A DNA stretch of 64,000 nt from Xylogone sp. PMI_703 (Eukaryota > Ascomycota > Leotiomycetes), in contig JAJTUQ010000002.1 of the NCBI GenBank assembly GCA_021399445.1, positions 2,976,001-3,040,000 on the forward strand. Direction: 5' to 3'. Numbering within the stretch: the stretch's first letter is position 1; each line of letters opens with the position of its first letter. The notes under the pieces are model-generated. The model did not search any database and had not been told where the DNA came from. It saw only the letters and a program-made list of their open reading frames with translations. Made by a program: the position numbers and the translations under genes. This document shows, piece by piece, positions 1 through 8,532 of the stretch.

Positions 1-2
1 TC

Positions 3-698
3 AGAAAACCCAGGAGAAGGGCACCGCCTCAAATGACCCGGGAGGAGGAGTTCAATACGGAATTCGCTTCCGATGTGTTTAAAGTTGGCGAAGGAGAAGC
101 CATCCGGTTGGATGTTAAGTTTGGCAACGGAAACCTTAGAGCCTTAGTGGATTCGGGAAGCCAGATTAACCTAATCTCGCCACGAGCTGCTAGGATGATA
201 GACGCACAGACTGAAGTCTATAATCGGCCCCTACGAATGGCCGACGGCTCATTAGCAAAGGAAGGAGTGTTCGCAAGAACTAAACCCCTCACCATGAGGA
301 TTGGAAACCACCAAGAACAAATCCGGTTTGAGGTTTCCTCCCTTGGAAAGGAAGATATCATCCTGGGACAACCTTGGTTAGAATTCCATGACCCAAACGT
401 CAACTGGAAAACAAAGAAATTGACATTTAAATGCCACTGCGGCGCTGGACCAAAGGAATGGCCCGCGCAAGATGTTTTTGCTGTTGAACTTGCTCAGGAT
501 GACCTCCAGAATAAACTGGACGCTCTCCCGGAAGAATACCAAGACTGTCGTGAGTTATTCACTCCGCGACCGAAGGACGCAGCTTTACCCCCACACAAAG
601 AATGGGATCACGAAATCATTCTCCAAGAAGGTGCAACCCCTTCATATGGACCTATTTATGGAACGAATCCCGCCAGGGATGAGATCCTGAGGGAGTGA
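3..698 (+). CDS. Gag-protease end of the family A polyprotein, up to an in-frame UGA
   Basis: The frame is already open at position 3, so the Met at 33 is internal and the true start lies off the left edge. Residues 37-49 (counted from Met33) read ALVDSGSQINLIS, the retropepsin D-S/T-G active site of Ty3/gypsy protease, followed by the flap and by ILGQPWL, the usual end of the protease fold. The tail enters the N-terminal arm of reverse transcriptase (TNPARDEILRE) and stops at TGA 696-698. In copy A4 the corresponding gag start (40486) is exactly 894 codons upstream of its UGA and in the same frame, so Gag, protease and polymerase share one frame. A stop here separates protease from polymerase rather than Gag from Pol. 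Confidence 0.85.
   Translation, partial: RKPRRRAPPQMTREEEFNTEFASDVFKVGEGEAIRLDVKFGNGNLRALVDSGSQINLISPRAARMIDAQTEVYNRPLRMADGSLAKEGVFARTKPLTMRIGNHQEQIRFEVSSLGKEDIILGQPWLEFHDPNVNWKTKKLTFKCHCGAGPKEWPAQDVFAVELAQDDLQNKLDALPEEYQDCRELFTPRPKDAALPPHKEWDHEIILQEGATPSYGPIYGTNPARDEILRE
696..698 (+). other. Conserved in-frame UGA, candidate translational readthrough site
   Basis: The context is GAG TGA CTG GAT. The frame before (to 695) and after (from 699) is the same and both sides align to the continuous N-terminal region of gypsy reverse transcriptase, where a Trp or Tyr usually stands. All four copies have TGA at the homologous codon: 696-698, 11214-11216, 22427-22429 and 43168-43170, each exactly 221 codons after the homologous Met33 site. 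The next codon is CTG, CTA, CTG and CTA. UGA followed by CUA/CUG is a known leaky stop context. Readthrough itself is inference. Confidence 0.6.
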
Positions 699-758
699 CT
701 GGATGAACAGACCGCGAAGAGCTTCTACAGGGAGTCGAGCTCTTCGTGGGGAGCGCCA

Positions 759-3527
759 TTGATATGGGCGCCAAAGCCAGACGACCCCCGGGGAAGACCA
801 TGTGGAGATTACAGAAATTTAAACAGCAAAACCATAAAAAACAGATACCCATTACCTCGTATTGACGGTATACGAGATGTGCTCATTGGAGCCAGATATT
901 TCACGAAATTAGACTTCGCCGCAGGATTCAACTTGATAAGGATCAAGGAGGGACACGAGCAGTACGCTGCCATTCGAACCAAGTATGGACTTTATGAGCC
1001 TTTGGTCATGCCTTTTGGTCTGACGAATGCACCAGCGACTATGCAGAAAGTGAGCAATACGATCTTGAGACCGTATTTGGATCGCTTTGTAGTAGTGTAT
1101 TTGGATGACATCTTGATTTATTCCAAGACGTTGGAAGAACACAGACAGCACGTTCGTACTGTACTTAAGGCATTGATCGATAACGACATGAAGTGTAAGC
1201 TAGCTAAGTGCCAGTTCAACGCGACAGAAGTGAAATTCCTAGGTGAAATAGTTTCGGACAAAGGATTCCGAATGGACCCGGAGAAAGTAAAAGCCATCAG
1301 AGAATGGCCTACTCCAAAGACGGTCAAGGAAGTCCAACAGTTTAACGGACTTGCCAATTACTATAGACGTTACGTGACGGCTTACTCGAAAATAGCCGGC
1401 CCGTTGACGGAATTAACGAAGAAAGATACACCCTTCGTTTGGGAAGAGAGGCAGGAGAGAGCCCTCCAAGAGGTTAAAGATCAGTTCGACGAAGACCGAA
1501 TACTGGCCCATGCCGATCCCGAGAAACCATACTTACTGGAAACAGACGCCTCAGGTAGGGCGTTGAGTGGAGTCTTGTCACAAAGGGATGACAAAGGACG
1601 TTGGAGGCCGGTGGCCTTCCACTCTCGAAAGTTTATTCCAGCAGAGTTAAACTATGACATCTACGAGAAGGAACTCTTGGCCATCGTAGATTGCTGCAAG
1701 CATTGGAAGGTTTACTTATGTGGTGCCAAACATCCATTTGAGATTCTATCGGACCACAAGAATCTAACAACCTTCATGACCACTAAAGATCTCAACAGTA
1801 GACAAGTGCGCTGGTACGAAACGTTAGCACAATACGATTTCAGGATTCGCCATGTCCAAGGATCAGAGAATGCTAGGGCCGATGCTCTGAGCAGGCGACC
1901 AGACTACATGGAAGGAAGTTCTAAGCAAGAATTCACCATGTTTAAAAAGGAAGGCGACACCTTGCGCCTTAACCACGCACAAGTATTAGCGGTCACGCAG
2001 GTTATTGACGAAGAATGGCTAGAAAGGATTAAGTTAGCCACTGCAGAAGAGAAAGAAATCTCTAAGGATCCCGAGGCCGGCTGGCTCGAAGATCAGGAAT
2101 TTCCAGGCATTTGGCTGAAGGACGGGAGAGTATTCATCCCACCATCAATCGCCCAGGAGTTCGTGAAAGAACAACACGAATTGCCCACGCATGGTCATCA
2201 AGGAATCACAAAGACCAAGAACAGACTGCAACGGGAATTCTTTATCTTCAAACTCCAGCAGGAAGTCACTAAAGTCGTCAATAACTGCAACGTTTGTCAC
2301 AGGGCTAGAACATCAAGAAAGAAGCCTGTAGGACAATTAATGCCTCTTCAGATACCAGAAAAGCCTTGGACTTCTATTTCATGGGATTTCATCACAGGAT
2401 TACCCCCATCAAGAAGTGCCAACGGACCGGATGAAGATCACTATGACTCAATCCTCACCATAGTCGATAGACTTACGAAGTACTCCATCATGTTGCCATG
2501 GAAGGAAACGTGGACGGCCGAGGATTTAGCGGAAATCACGATTTCCAGGGTCATAGCGGACCATGGCATCCCAGCAGAAATTATTTCGGACAGAGACAAG
2601 CTCTTTACGTCGAAATTCTGGGAAGCAATCTGCAAGAGATTAGGCATCAAAAGGAAAATCGCCACGAAGGGATGGGCTCAGACAGACGGACAGACCGAGC
2701 GAGTCAACCAGATCATAGGAGCCTATCTTCGCTGTTACGTGGATTATAAGCAGTCAAATTGGAAAGATCTCTTACCAATGGCGCAACTAGCGTATAATAG
2801 CGCAAAGAGTGAAACTACTAAAGTTACGCCTTTCTTTGCGAATTATGGCTACGAAGCCCAAACCCACTTCATAAAAGCGGAGGTAAGAAACATTTCCAAG
2901 ACGGCTGAACAGCGAGCAGACGAATTGGAAAAAATCCACAATCGCTTGAAGTACGACATCAAATTCGCACAAGAACGCATGAAGAAATACTACGATCAAA
3001 AGCACAGTATGGAACCTGAGCTTGAAGAAGGGGATAAAGTTTATATCATCCGCAGATTTATCAAAACAACAAGACCGAGCGATAAATTAGACTGGAAAAA
3101 GATTGGACCATACAAAATCAAAAAGAAACTGGGAAATCTGACATATAAACTAGAACTCCCTAACACCATGCGAATACACCCAGTATTTCATGCAGCCGTA
3201 CTAGAAAAAGCACCACTTGGATCGCCGCCAGCTCCAGACTTAGAGCTGGAATGGGACCCAAATATGGAATGGGAAGTCGAAGAAATCCTAGACGACAAGT
3301 TAGTAAGGAACAAGAAACAATACTTGGTCAGATGGAAGGAATGGGAAGAATACGGATGGTTAGACACCTGGGAACCAGAGGAACACCTTACCAACTCTAG
3401 TGAGCTCCTGGAGGAGTACGAACGGGCGAAGCAAGCCAGGACGGATCGAACGGAACATCGGCATAAGCAAAGAAATCAGCGTCGGAAGGGAAAGCCTCGA
3501 AAGGCCCAGCCTCCGCCGGCTGAGTAG
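759..3527 (+). CDS. Pol polyprotein: reverse transcriptase, RNase H, integrase, chromodomain
   Basis: The frame is open from 699, directly after the UGA; 759 is its first ATG and gives 922 residues. Reverse transcriptase: substrate-loop motif MPFGLTNAPATMQ near residues 83-95 and the catalytic YLDD at 114-117. RNase H begins around 255 with the catalytic TDAS at 262-265. Integrase: an HHCC zinc domain at about 473-515 (HELPTHGHQGI, then CNVC) and a D,D-E core with WDF near 543, SDRD near 611 and TDGQTERVN near 647. A chromodomain at about 837-888 (WEVEEILDDK, YLVRWKEW, TWEPEEHL) marks a chromovirus and probably guides integration to heterochromatin. The product would be cut by the upstream protease after readthrough. 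No disabling stop is seen after 698. The last 131 bases overlap the antisense gene. Confidence 0.92.
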   Translation: MIWAPKPDDPRGRPCGDYRNLNSKTIKNRYPLPRIDGIRDVLIGARYFTKLDFAAGFNLIRIKEGHEQYAAIRTKYGLYEPLVMPFGLTNAPATMQKVSNTILRPYLDRFVVVYLDDILIYSKTLEEHRQHVRTVLKALIDNDMKCKLAKCQFNATEVKFLGEIVSDKGFRMDPEKVKAIREWPTPKTVKEVQQFNGLANYYRRYVTAYSKIAGPLTELTKKDTPFVWEERQERALQEVKDQFDEDRILAHADPEKPYLLETDASGRALSGVLSQRDDKGRWRPVAFHSRKFIPAELNYDIYEKELLAIVDCCKHWKVYLCGAKHPFEILSDHKNLTTFMTTKDLNSRQVRWYETLAQYDFRIRHVQGSENARADALSRRPDYMEGSSKQEFTMFKKEGDTLRLNHAQVLAVTQVIDEEWLERIKLATAEEKEISKDPEAGWLEDQEFPGIWLKDGRVFIPPSIAQEFVKEQHELPTHGHQGITKTKNRLQREFFIFKLQQEVTKVVNNCNVCHRARTSRKKPVGQLMPLQIPEKPWTSISWDFITGLPPSRSANGPDEDHYDSILTIVDRLTKYSIMLPWKETWTAEDLAEITISRVIADHGIPAEIISDRDKLFTSKFWEAICKRLGIKRKIATKGWAQTDGQTERVNQIIGAYLRCYVDYKQSNWKDLLPMAQLAYNSAKSETTKVTPFFANYGYEAQTHFIKAEVRNISKTAEQRADELEKIHNRLKYDIKFAQERMKKYYDQKHSMEPELEEGDKVYIIRRFIKTTRPSDKLDWKKIGPYKIKKKLGNLTYKLELPNTMRIHPVFHAAVLEKAPLGSPPAPDLELEWDPNMEWEVEEILDDKLVRNKKQYLVRWKEWEEYGWLDTWEPEEHLTNSSELLEEYERAKQARTDRTEHRHKQRNQRRKGKPRKAQPPPAE

Positions 3528-4026
3528 TTTCCGATTGTTGCGGCGTTTCCTTTTCCTTCTCTTTCTCGAGCCTCTCTTTCTCCTCAACAGCATCTAGTTC
3601 GTCCAGCGATTTCAGACCCCGACGAAGCATCTCAGCTGCGCGTGTCCTGAACATTTCACGCTGTTTGTTAAGGCGAAGGACCTTTGCCTGAGCCTCGATG
3701 GCCTTCTGTTGGGTTTCCAACCACAAGGAGTTGGCCTTCTCCCAATCCTCCGAAAGTTTTCGCTCCTCGCGACTAAGCGCCTCCCAATCGGCAGCTGAAG
3801 GGCCATGAACATCACATTTCGTGCTGTTGCCTGCCTTGATGCATTCCGAGCATCTCAACGAATCTGGAGCGACCCAACACGTTAGTTTTTTCTTTTCGCA
3901 TCTACTACAAGGAGACATTTTGATCCCAGTATCTTCAACACGGGCCGATAATTTTGGCAAGGCTTCCTTCTTTCGTTTCCGTACGGCTTCGCTATAATTT
4001 TGTTCAAGTCCACGCTTAGGGGACAT
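3397..4026 (-). CDS. Antisense accessory protein of family A with a Zn2Cys6-like cysteine cluster and coiled coil
   Basis: 209 residues, read against the element and converging on pol, which it overlaps at the 3' ends. Residues 40-71 hold six cysteines spaced C-x2-C-x6-C-x8-C-x2-C-x8-C, which fits the fungal Zn(II)2Cys6 binuclear cluster rule. It is preceded by a basic stretch (VRKRKKE) and followed by an Arg/Lys/Glu-rich region of about 90-165 likely to form a coiled coil. The frame is recognisable in A2, A3 and A4 despite RIP, and in A3 it belongs to a diverged subfamily yet keeps the cysteine and coiled-coil layout. The ATG lies 90 bp inside the 3' LTR, so transcription probably starts in the LTR in antisense. 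Function is unknown: a DNA-binding regulator of the element is a guess from the cysteine pattern only. Confidence 0.72.
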   Translation of the reverse strand: MSPKRGLEQNYSEAVRKRKKEALPKLSARVEDTGIKMSPCSRCEKKKLTCWVAPDSLRCSECIKAGNSTKCDVHGPSAADWEALSREERKLSEDWEKANSLWLETQQKAIEAQAKVLRLNKQREMFRTRAAEMLRRGLKSLDELDAVEEKERLEKEKEKETPQQSETTQPAEAGPFEAFPSDADFFAYADVPFDPSWLASPVRTPPGAH

Positions 4027-4103
4027 GATGGAAAGGAAGGAAGGTTTGGATTGTTATGAGGTCTTCCATGTCCTAGTTATAAGCTCCGGGACGAAGCTAA
4101 GCT

Positions 4104-4116
4104 AGGAAGGGGATAG
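4104..4116 (+). other. Polypurine tract of A1
   Basis: A purine-rich run (AGGAAGGGGATAG) directly abuts the 3' LTR, the normal place for the plus-strand primer. The same tract, more or less mutated, precedes the 3' LTRs of A2, A3 and A4. Confidence 0.8.
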
Positions 4117-4723
4117 TGTCACGACCCCGCAGGGTTGTGACAAGCGACCTAAAGTATAAGGCCTCTATAGCCGTCGCCTTAGTTAAATAAGTATAAGTTA
4201 AGACGGCTATCCGGGACTTGGTTATGGTATCGCTAGTACTATCGCATTACTAGTACTAGCGAAAGGATAGTACAAGTTCAACACTAGTACTATAAAAAGG
4301 GTTGTACAAGCTAAAGGATAGTACTATCGGAATTATAGTACTAACCCTTTGGTTGTACTAGCTAAGTGGTAGTACTATCGGAGAAATAGTACTACCTTTC
4401 CGCTTGTGCTAGCGATTTGCTCGTACGTGTAAAAAGCTAGTACTAGCGATTAAGCGAGCACCTGGATTAGATAAGCGGATCCCATGGATCCCATGGATCC
4501 CCAGGGGGATCGATGGGATCAATGGGACTCGAAGGAAATTCACTCTCTATATAAGTAGATAGAACTCACAGTAGATAGGAGCTTCGTGCTCAACTCAATT
4601 GATTTACAGCATACCTGCATTTCATAGTAACTACCCTAAGCTTTGTGAAGTTATTCTCTTGCCCTTTACCTTCATCTATCATTTGAGTGATAGATAACCC
4701 CATACCCTAGTAGGAACGTTACA
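4117..4723 (+). repeat. 3' LTR of A1 (607 bp)
   Basis: Begins TGTCACGACC and ends CGTTACA, with TG...CA termini. Length 607 bp equals that of the A2 and A4 LTRs. The first 26 bases form an 11-bp inverted repeat (10 of 11 matching) around CGCA. The U3 part (about 4233-4450) is built of many copies of TAGTACTA-like palindromes, and 4476-4528 holds repeated GGATCCCAT units with an inverted counterpart. Confidence 0.93.
4548..4593 (+). promoter_or_regulatory. LTR core promoter (TATA box) and candidate self-priming sequence
   Basis: TATATAAG at 4548-4555 is the best TATA box in the LTR. GTGCTCAA at 4586-4593, 38 bp from the start of the TATA box, is the likely start region of the genomic RNA and is complementary to TTGAGCAC just after the LTR of copy A4. 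Transcription start is inferred. Confidence 0.45.
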
Positions 4724-5160
4724 CCTTATTGGAAGACTTTTATTATCAAAAGGAAATCTTAAATAAAGTCTTTAATAAAGTATAAATCGATAGTGTTTGT
4801 GGCTACGCCCCACCACCGATAATACGTCACGTATTACACGTACGTATTGATATGGTAATTAATAGCTGAATGGTGTATTGAAGTGGTGGTAGAGGAGATA
4901 GTGTATATGCTTTCTCCCACCTTCGCTACGGCTACCTATTTGGGACTAGTGTACATATTGCCAGGAGAGTGGCCTTTGCGTACAGTCATATGACTGCCAA
5001 CAGTGTTTGTACCAAAATAAATACTAACTGATATGAACAATATTTTTACATATTATTAAATAATATCGAAAAGATCAGTCTTCCAAAAATTTCATTGGAC
5101 AATTATTTTATCTGTTAAGACTTTTATAAATAATGTATTCTCCGTTAAATATACTATATA
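4724..5160. other. Spacer between A1 and element C; right end probably helicase-gene relic
   Basis: No intact gene. The last 90 or so bases (about 5060-5160), read on the plus strand, join in frame across element C (after removing one ATATA duplication) to the reading frame at 39692-39849, which itself joins the helicase-like relic right of A4. The left part has GC-richer patches with no recognisable coding content. Confidence 0.35.
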
Positions 5161-5394
5161 TGTTAAGGGCCAGGTGTAAAGGGGGTGTTACGCCCACCAG
5201 GGGGGAATGCAGCCCCAGTGAAGGGACCTCGCCTAGGACATTCACGTGACCATTGTACAGTATAAAGTAGAGCTTAAGCTTAACGATGTAAGGGACAAGA
5301 TTTAGTTTGTGGAATGCATGAGAGATACCTGTGCACACCTTTCGTCTTACCTGTGATTCGCTGTTAACTACCCCGGGATGCCCATCCCCTAATA
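5161..5394 (+). repeat. 5' LTR of element C (234 bp)
   Basis: Starts TGTTAAGGGC and ends TAATA, probably a mutated TAACA matching the TGTTA start. It is nearly identical in layout to 39458-39691 and clearly GC-richer than the adjoining coding relics. Confidence 0.85.
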
Positions 5395-5438
5395 TTCTAA
5401 ATCTTCTTCTTTCGGGGATAGCCTATTACAGCAAGACA

Positions 5439-7896
5439 ATGGTGACTAGCCACTCAGGAAACATGACTGACAGTGTTGAGCCCTCGAGGAGACAGTGAGT
5501 CAATGCCGTACATACAGCAGGAGAGACAGACACTTGTAGAATAACGTCAGTGATAACGATATAGGAAGTTATAATAATGGTCATTAGTAAAGCATTTTCA
5601 GAAGCTAACCTTGGCGATACGACAGAGGCACGAGATGTGTTAGACATAAAAAGGCATATCATAGAAGTATTACGACGAGAAACAAAAAAACTAGAGAGAT
5701 ACAGTGAACAGAGAGATAAGAAGTAGTGTGAAATCGAGGAATTGGATAGACAGATTAAGGAATTGACGTAAAGGAGGGAAAAGCTATGTTAGTATAATGA
5801 GATGTCTTTAATAATACAGGAAATGAATAATAAAATTTTAAGTAAGTCACCAGAAACAAAACTTTAACAATATAGTAATATGTAAAGTATAGACCAACAA
5901 TGAACTATTATAATTATCGTCAAAAATGTAAAATATATATATTCTTTAAAGCTTAAACTATACGAAAAGAAGATAATTAAACAGTTTAATGACTTCTTAC
6001 ATATTTATAACTTTAAGTTCGAAATATTTCTAGAGTTTTATGAGAATAATAATAAGAATAAGATATTTTATATAATTATAACGTTCTTACAAGGGTATGG
6101 GGTTATCTATCACTCAAATGATAGATGAAAGTAAAGGGCAAGAGAATATCTTCACAAGACTTTAGGGTAGTTATTATAAAATGCAAGTATGCTATAAATC
6201 AATTAAGTTGAGCACGAAGCTCTTATCTACTATAAGTACTATTTACTTATATAAAGAATGAATTTCCTTTGAGTCCCATTGATCCCATCGATCCTCCTGG
6301 GGATCCCTGGGATCCATAGGATTTGCTTACCTAATCCAGGTGCTTACTTAATTACTAGTACTAACTTTTTGCACATATAAACAAATCACTAGCACAAACG
6401 GAAAAGTAGTACTATTTCTCCGATAATACTACCACCTAGCTAGTACAATCAAAGGGTTAATACTATAATTCTGATAGTACTATCTTTTAACTTGTACAAC
6501 TCTTTTGTTAGTACTAGTAATGCGATAGTACTAGCAGTACTATAACCAGGACTTTGATAGCTGTCTTATTTTATACTTATTTAACTAAGGCGACGGCTAT
6601 AAAGGCTTTGTACTTAAGTCGTTTGTCACAACCCTACAGGGTTGTGACAATAATATTATTACTTTATAGTAAGCCAAAAATAAGATGGTAGTAAGTAAAA
6701 GATGTTAGAGATAAGAAGATATAGTCATAAAAAGTATTCAAAGGACTTTTGTTAATGTCCTTAAAGGACAAAGATAATAAGAAGATTAAGTTCTGAGTAT
6801 AATATGATAAAATATAAATAAAGAAGATTTAGTTTATATATTTTTTCGTAAAATACTTAGATATTATTAAGACTTAATTCTTAAACTTAGACAACAAGGT
6901 TAGGATGAAGATCTTTTTTGTGAAACTAATCTTAAAGCTAAGGAAAAAGATTATAAAATATAATTAATTTCTGATTATATATAATGAATTAATAATAATA
7001 ACAAAACGAATTAAGTTTAATAACAGAAATTAAAGAAATAAGTTATCCTAAGGTAAAAATAATTTGATGTTAATATATAATCAGGAAAGTCAAGAATATA
7101 AAAAAAGGTAACAAAATAATTTTTTTAAACAAGTAATTAAAATCTTTTATAAACTAAAATCTGACTAGAACAGAGTAATATCAGTAATAACAATAAACTT
7201 TATATTACTTAAATCACGAAAAATTATTATTTGTTATAAATGTAGAAAACTAAATCATTATATAAAAAATTGTTAAAGCAGGAATAATAATAATATAATG
7301 ATTAAACTAAATATTTAGTATTATTTCTGTAGATAAACAGAGTATTATTTAACATTATGTTTAAACTAAGACAACAAAAAGATAAAGATAATAATACTTA
7401 TAAACCAAGAAAACAGTAATGTCTAAAAGGTTTAATTATTTTAATTTCTCTGGACTAAACCACAGAAAAGCATAAAGTTTTGTGACAAGTCCTAGGTACC
7501 TAGTTCATGTTAGTTATACTCAAAGATAATAAGGAGAAGGTGAGGTGGATTTTCTTTATTAAAGTAAATAAGTTAAAGTGTTTATATATAGAAATACTGA
7601 TCCAGATCTAAGATAAAGAGGGGAAGTGAAAAATGAATATAATATTGATTAATAATAAAGTACAAAAGAATATTATCTTATTATTCTTTATACAAGAATA
7701 TGAGTAAGAAAATAATGATATAAAACTCTTAGATTTTTGTTTGATTAACAACATAAAGATTTATATATACAGAATATATATCTTCTTTATGAAGGCAACA
7801 GATAACAAAGGAAAAACTAGGTTATCAAGGTATTAGTTTATTAATATTATGACAGATAAGTATAATCTTATACTAAAATATTTATAACTTATTAGT
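5439..7896 (+). pseudogene. Gag and protease start of element C (RIP-degraded, interrupted)
   Basis: A reading frame begins with ATG at 5439, 44 bp after the LTR. It runs through a charged coiled-coil-like stretch (around 5590-5800) and a gag-like region (around 5930-6076), resumes right of the solo LTR, and reaches a CCHC zinc knuckle near 7230-7275 (CYKCRKLNHYIKNC). Many TAA/TAG/TGA codons stand where CAA, CAG or TGG are expected, the RIP signature. The solo LTR at 6077-6649 splits gag; A2 cuts in near the protease. The fragment beyond 7400 reads weakly as the protease start. Confidence 0.7.
6077..6649 (-). repeat. Solo LTR of family A inserted in gag of element C
   Basis: The reverse complement of the family A LTR: it opens TATAACGTTC (mutated TGTAACGTTC) and closes GGGTTGTGACA. 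It is flanked by ATAAT at 6072-6076 and 6650-6654, a perfect 5-bp duplication, with no internal element sequence, so it is an LTR-LTR recombination product. Length 573 bp against 607 bp for the full LTR. Moderately RIP-mutated. Confidence 0.92.
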
Positions 7897-8503
7897 TGTC
7901 ACAACCTTGCAAGATTATAACAAGCAACTTAAGTACAGAGCCTCTATAGCCATTGCCTTAGTTAAATAAATATAAGATAAGACAACTATCAAGGTCCTGG
8001 TTATGATATCGTTAGTATTATTATATTATTAATATTAATGAAAAGATAATACAAATTCAACACTAATATTATAAAAAGGGTTATACAAGTTAAAGGATAA
8101 TATTATCAGAATTATAATATTAACCCTTTGATTATACTAGTTAAATAATAATATTATCAGAGAAATAATATTACTTTTCTATTTGTGCTAACGATTTACT
8201 TATATATACAAAAAGCTAATATTAATAATTAAATAAACACTTAGATTAAGTAAATAAATCCCATGGATCTTATAGATCCCCAGGAAGATTAATAAGATTA
8301 ATAAAACTTAAAGAAAATTCATTCTTTATATAAGTAGATAATACTTACAATAAATAAGAACTTTATGCTTAACTTAATTAATTTATAATATACTTATATT
8401 TTATAGTAATTACTCTAAAGTTTTGTGAAAATATTCTCTTGCCCTTTACCTTCATTTATCATTTAAGTGATAAATAACCTTATACCCTTGTAAAAACATT
8501 ATA
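7897..8503 (+). repeat. 5' LTR of A2
   Basis: 607 bp, starts TGTCACAACC and ends CATTATA (mutated CGTTACA). Aligned with A1 it differs almost only by transitions. Confidence 0.93.
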
Positions 8504-8532
8504 CTTTAAGTATCCTGAAATTCAAAGATATT

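Larger units (their letters stand above)
1..4723 (+). mobile_element. LTR retrotransposon family A, copy A1 (3' part, little mutated)
   Basis: The right two thirds of a Ty3/gypsy chromovirus; the left LTR and gag lie outside the window. Order on the plus strand: protease, reverse transcriptase, RNase H, integrase, chromodomain, then an opposing antisense gene, a polypurine tract and the 3' LTR. Unlike copies A2, A3 and A4 in this window, which are riddled with transition-type stop codons, A1 keeps long open frames with a single in-frame UGA, so it is either young or has escaped RIP. The right TSD would be the bases following 4723 (CCTTA if five bases long), but the left one cannot be seen. 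Confidence 0.95.

Noticed and set aside
4729..5086. TTGGAAGACT (4729-4738) and AGTCTTCCAA (5077-5086) as terminal inverted repeats of a small DNA transposon
   Set aside because: Only ten bases match, no target duplication is seen, and the right copy falls inside a frame that appears to continue into the helicase relic. Chance is likely enough.
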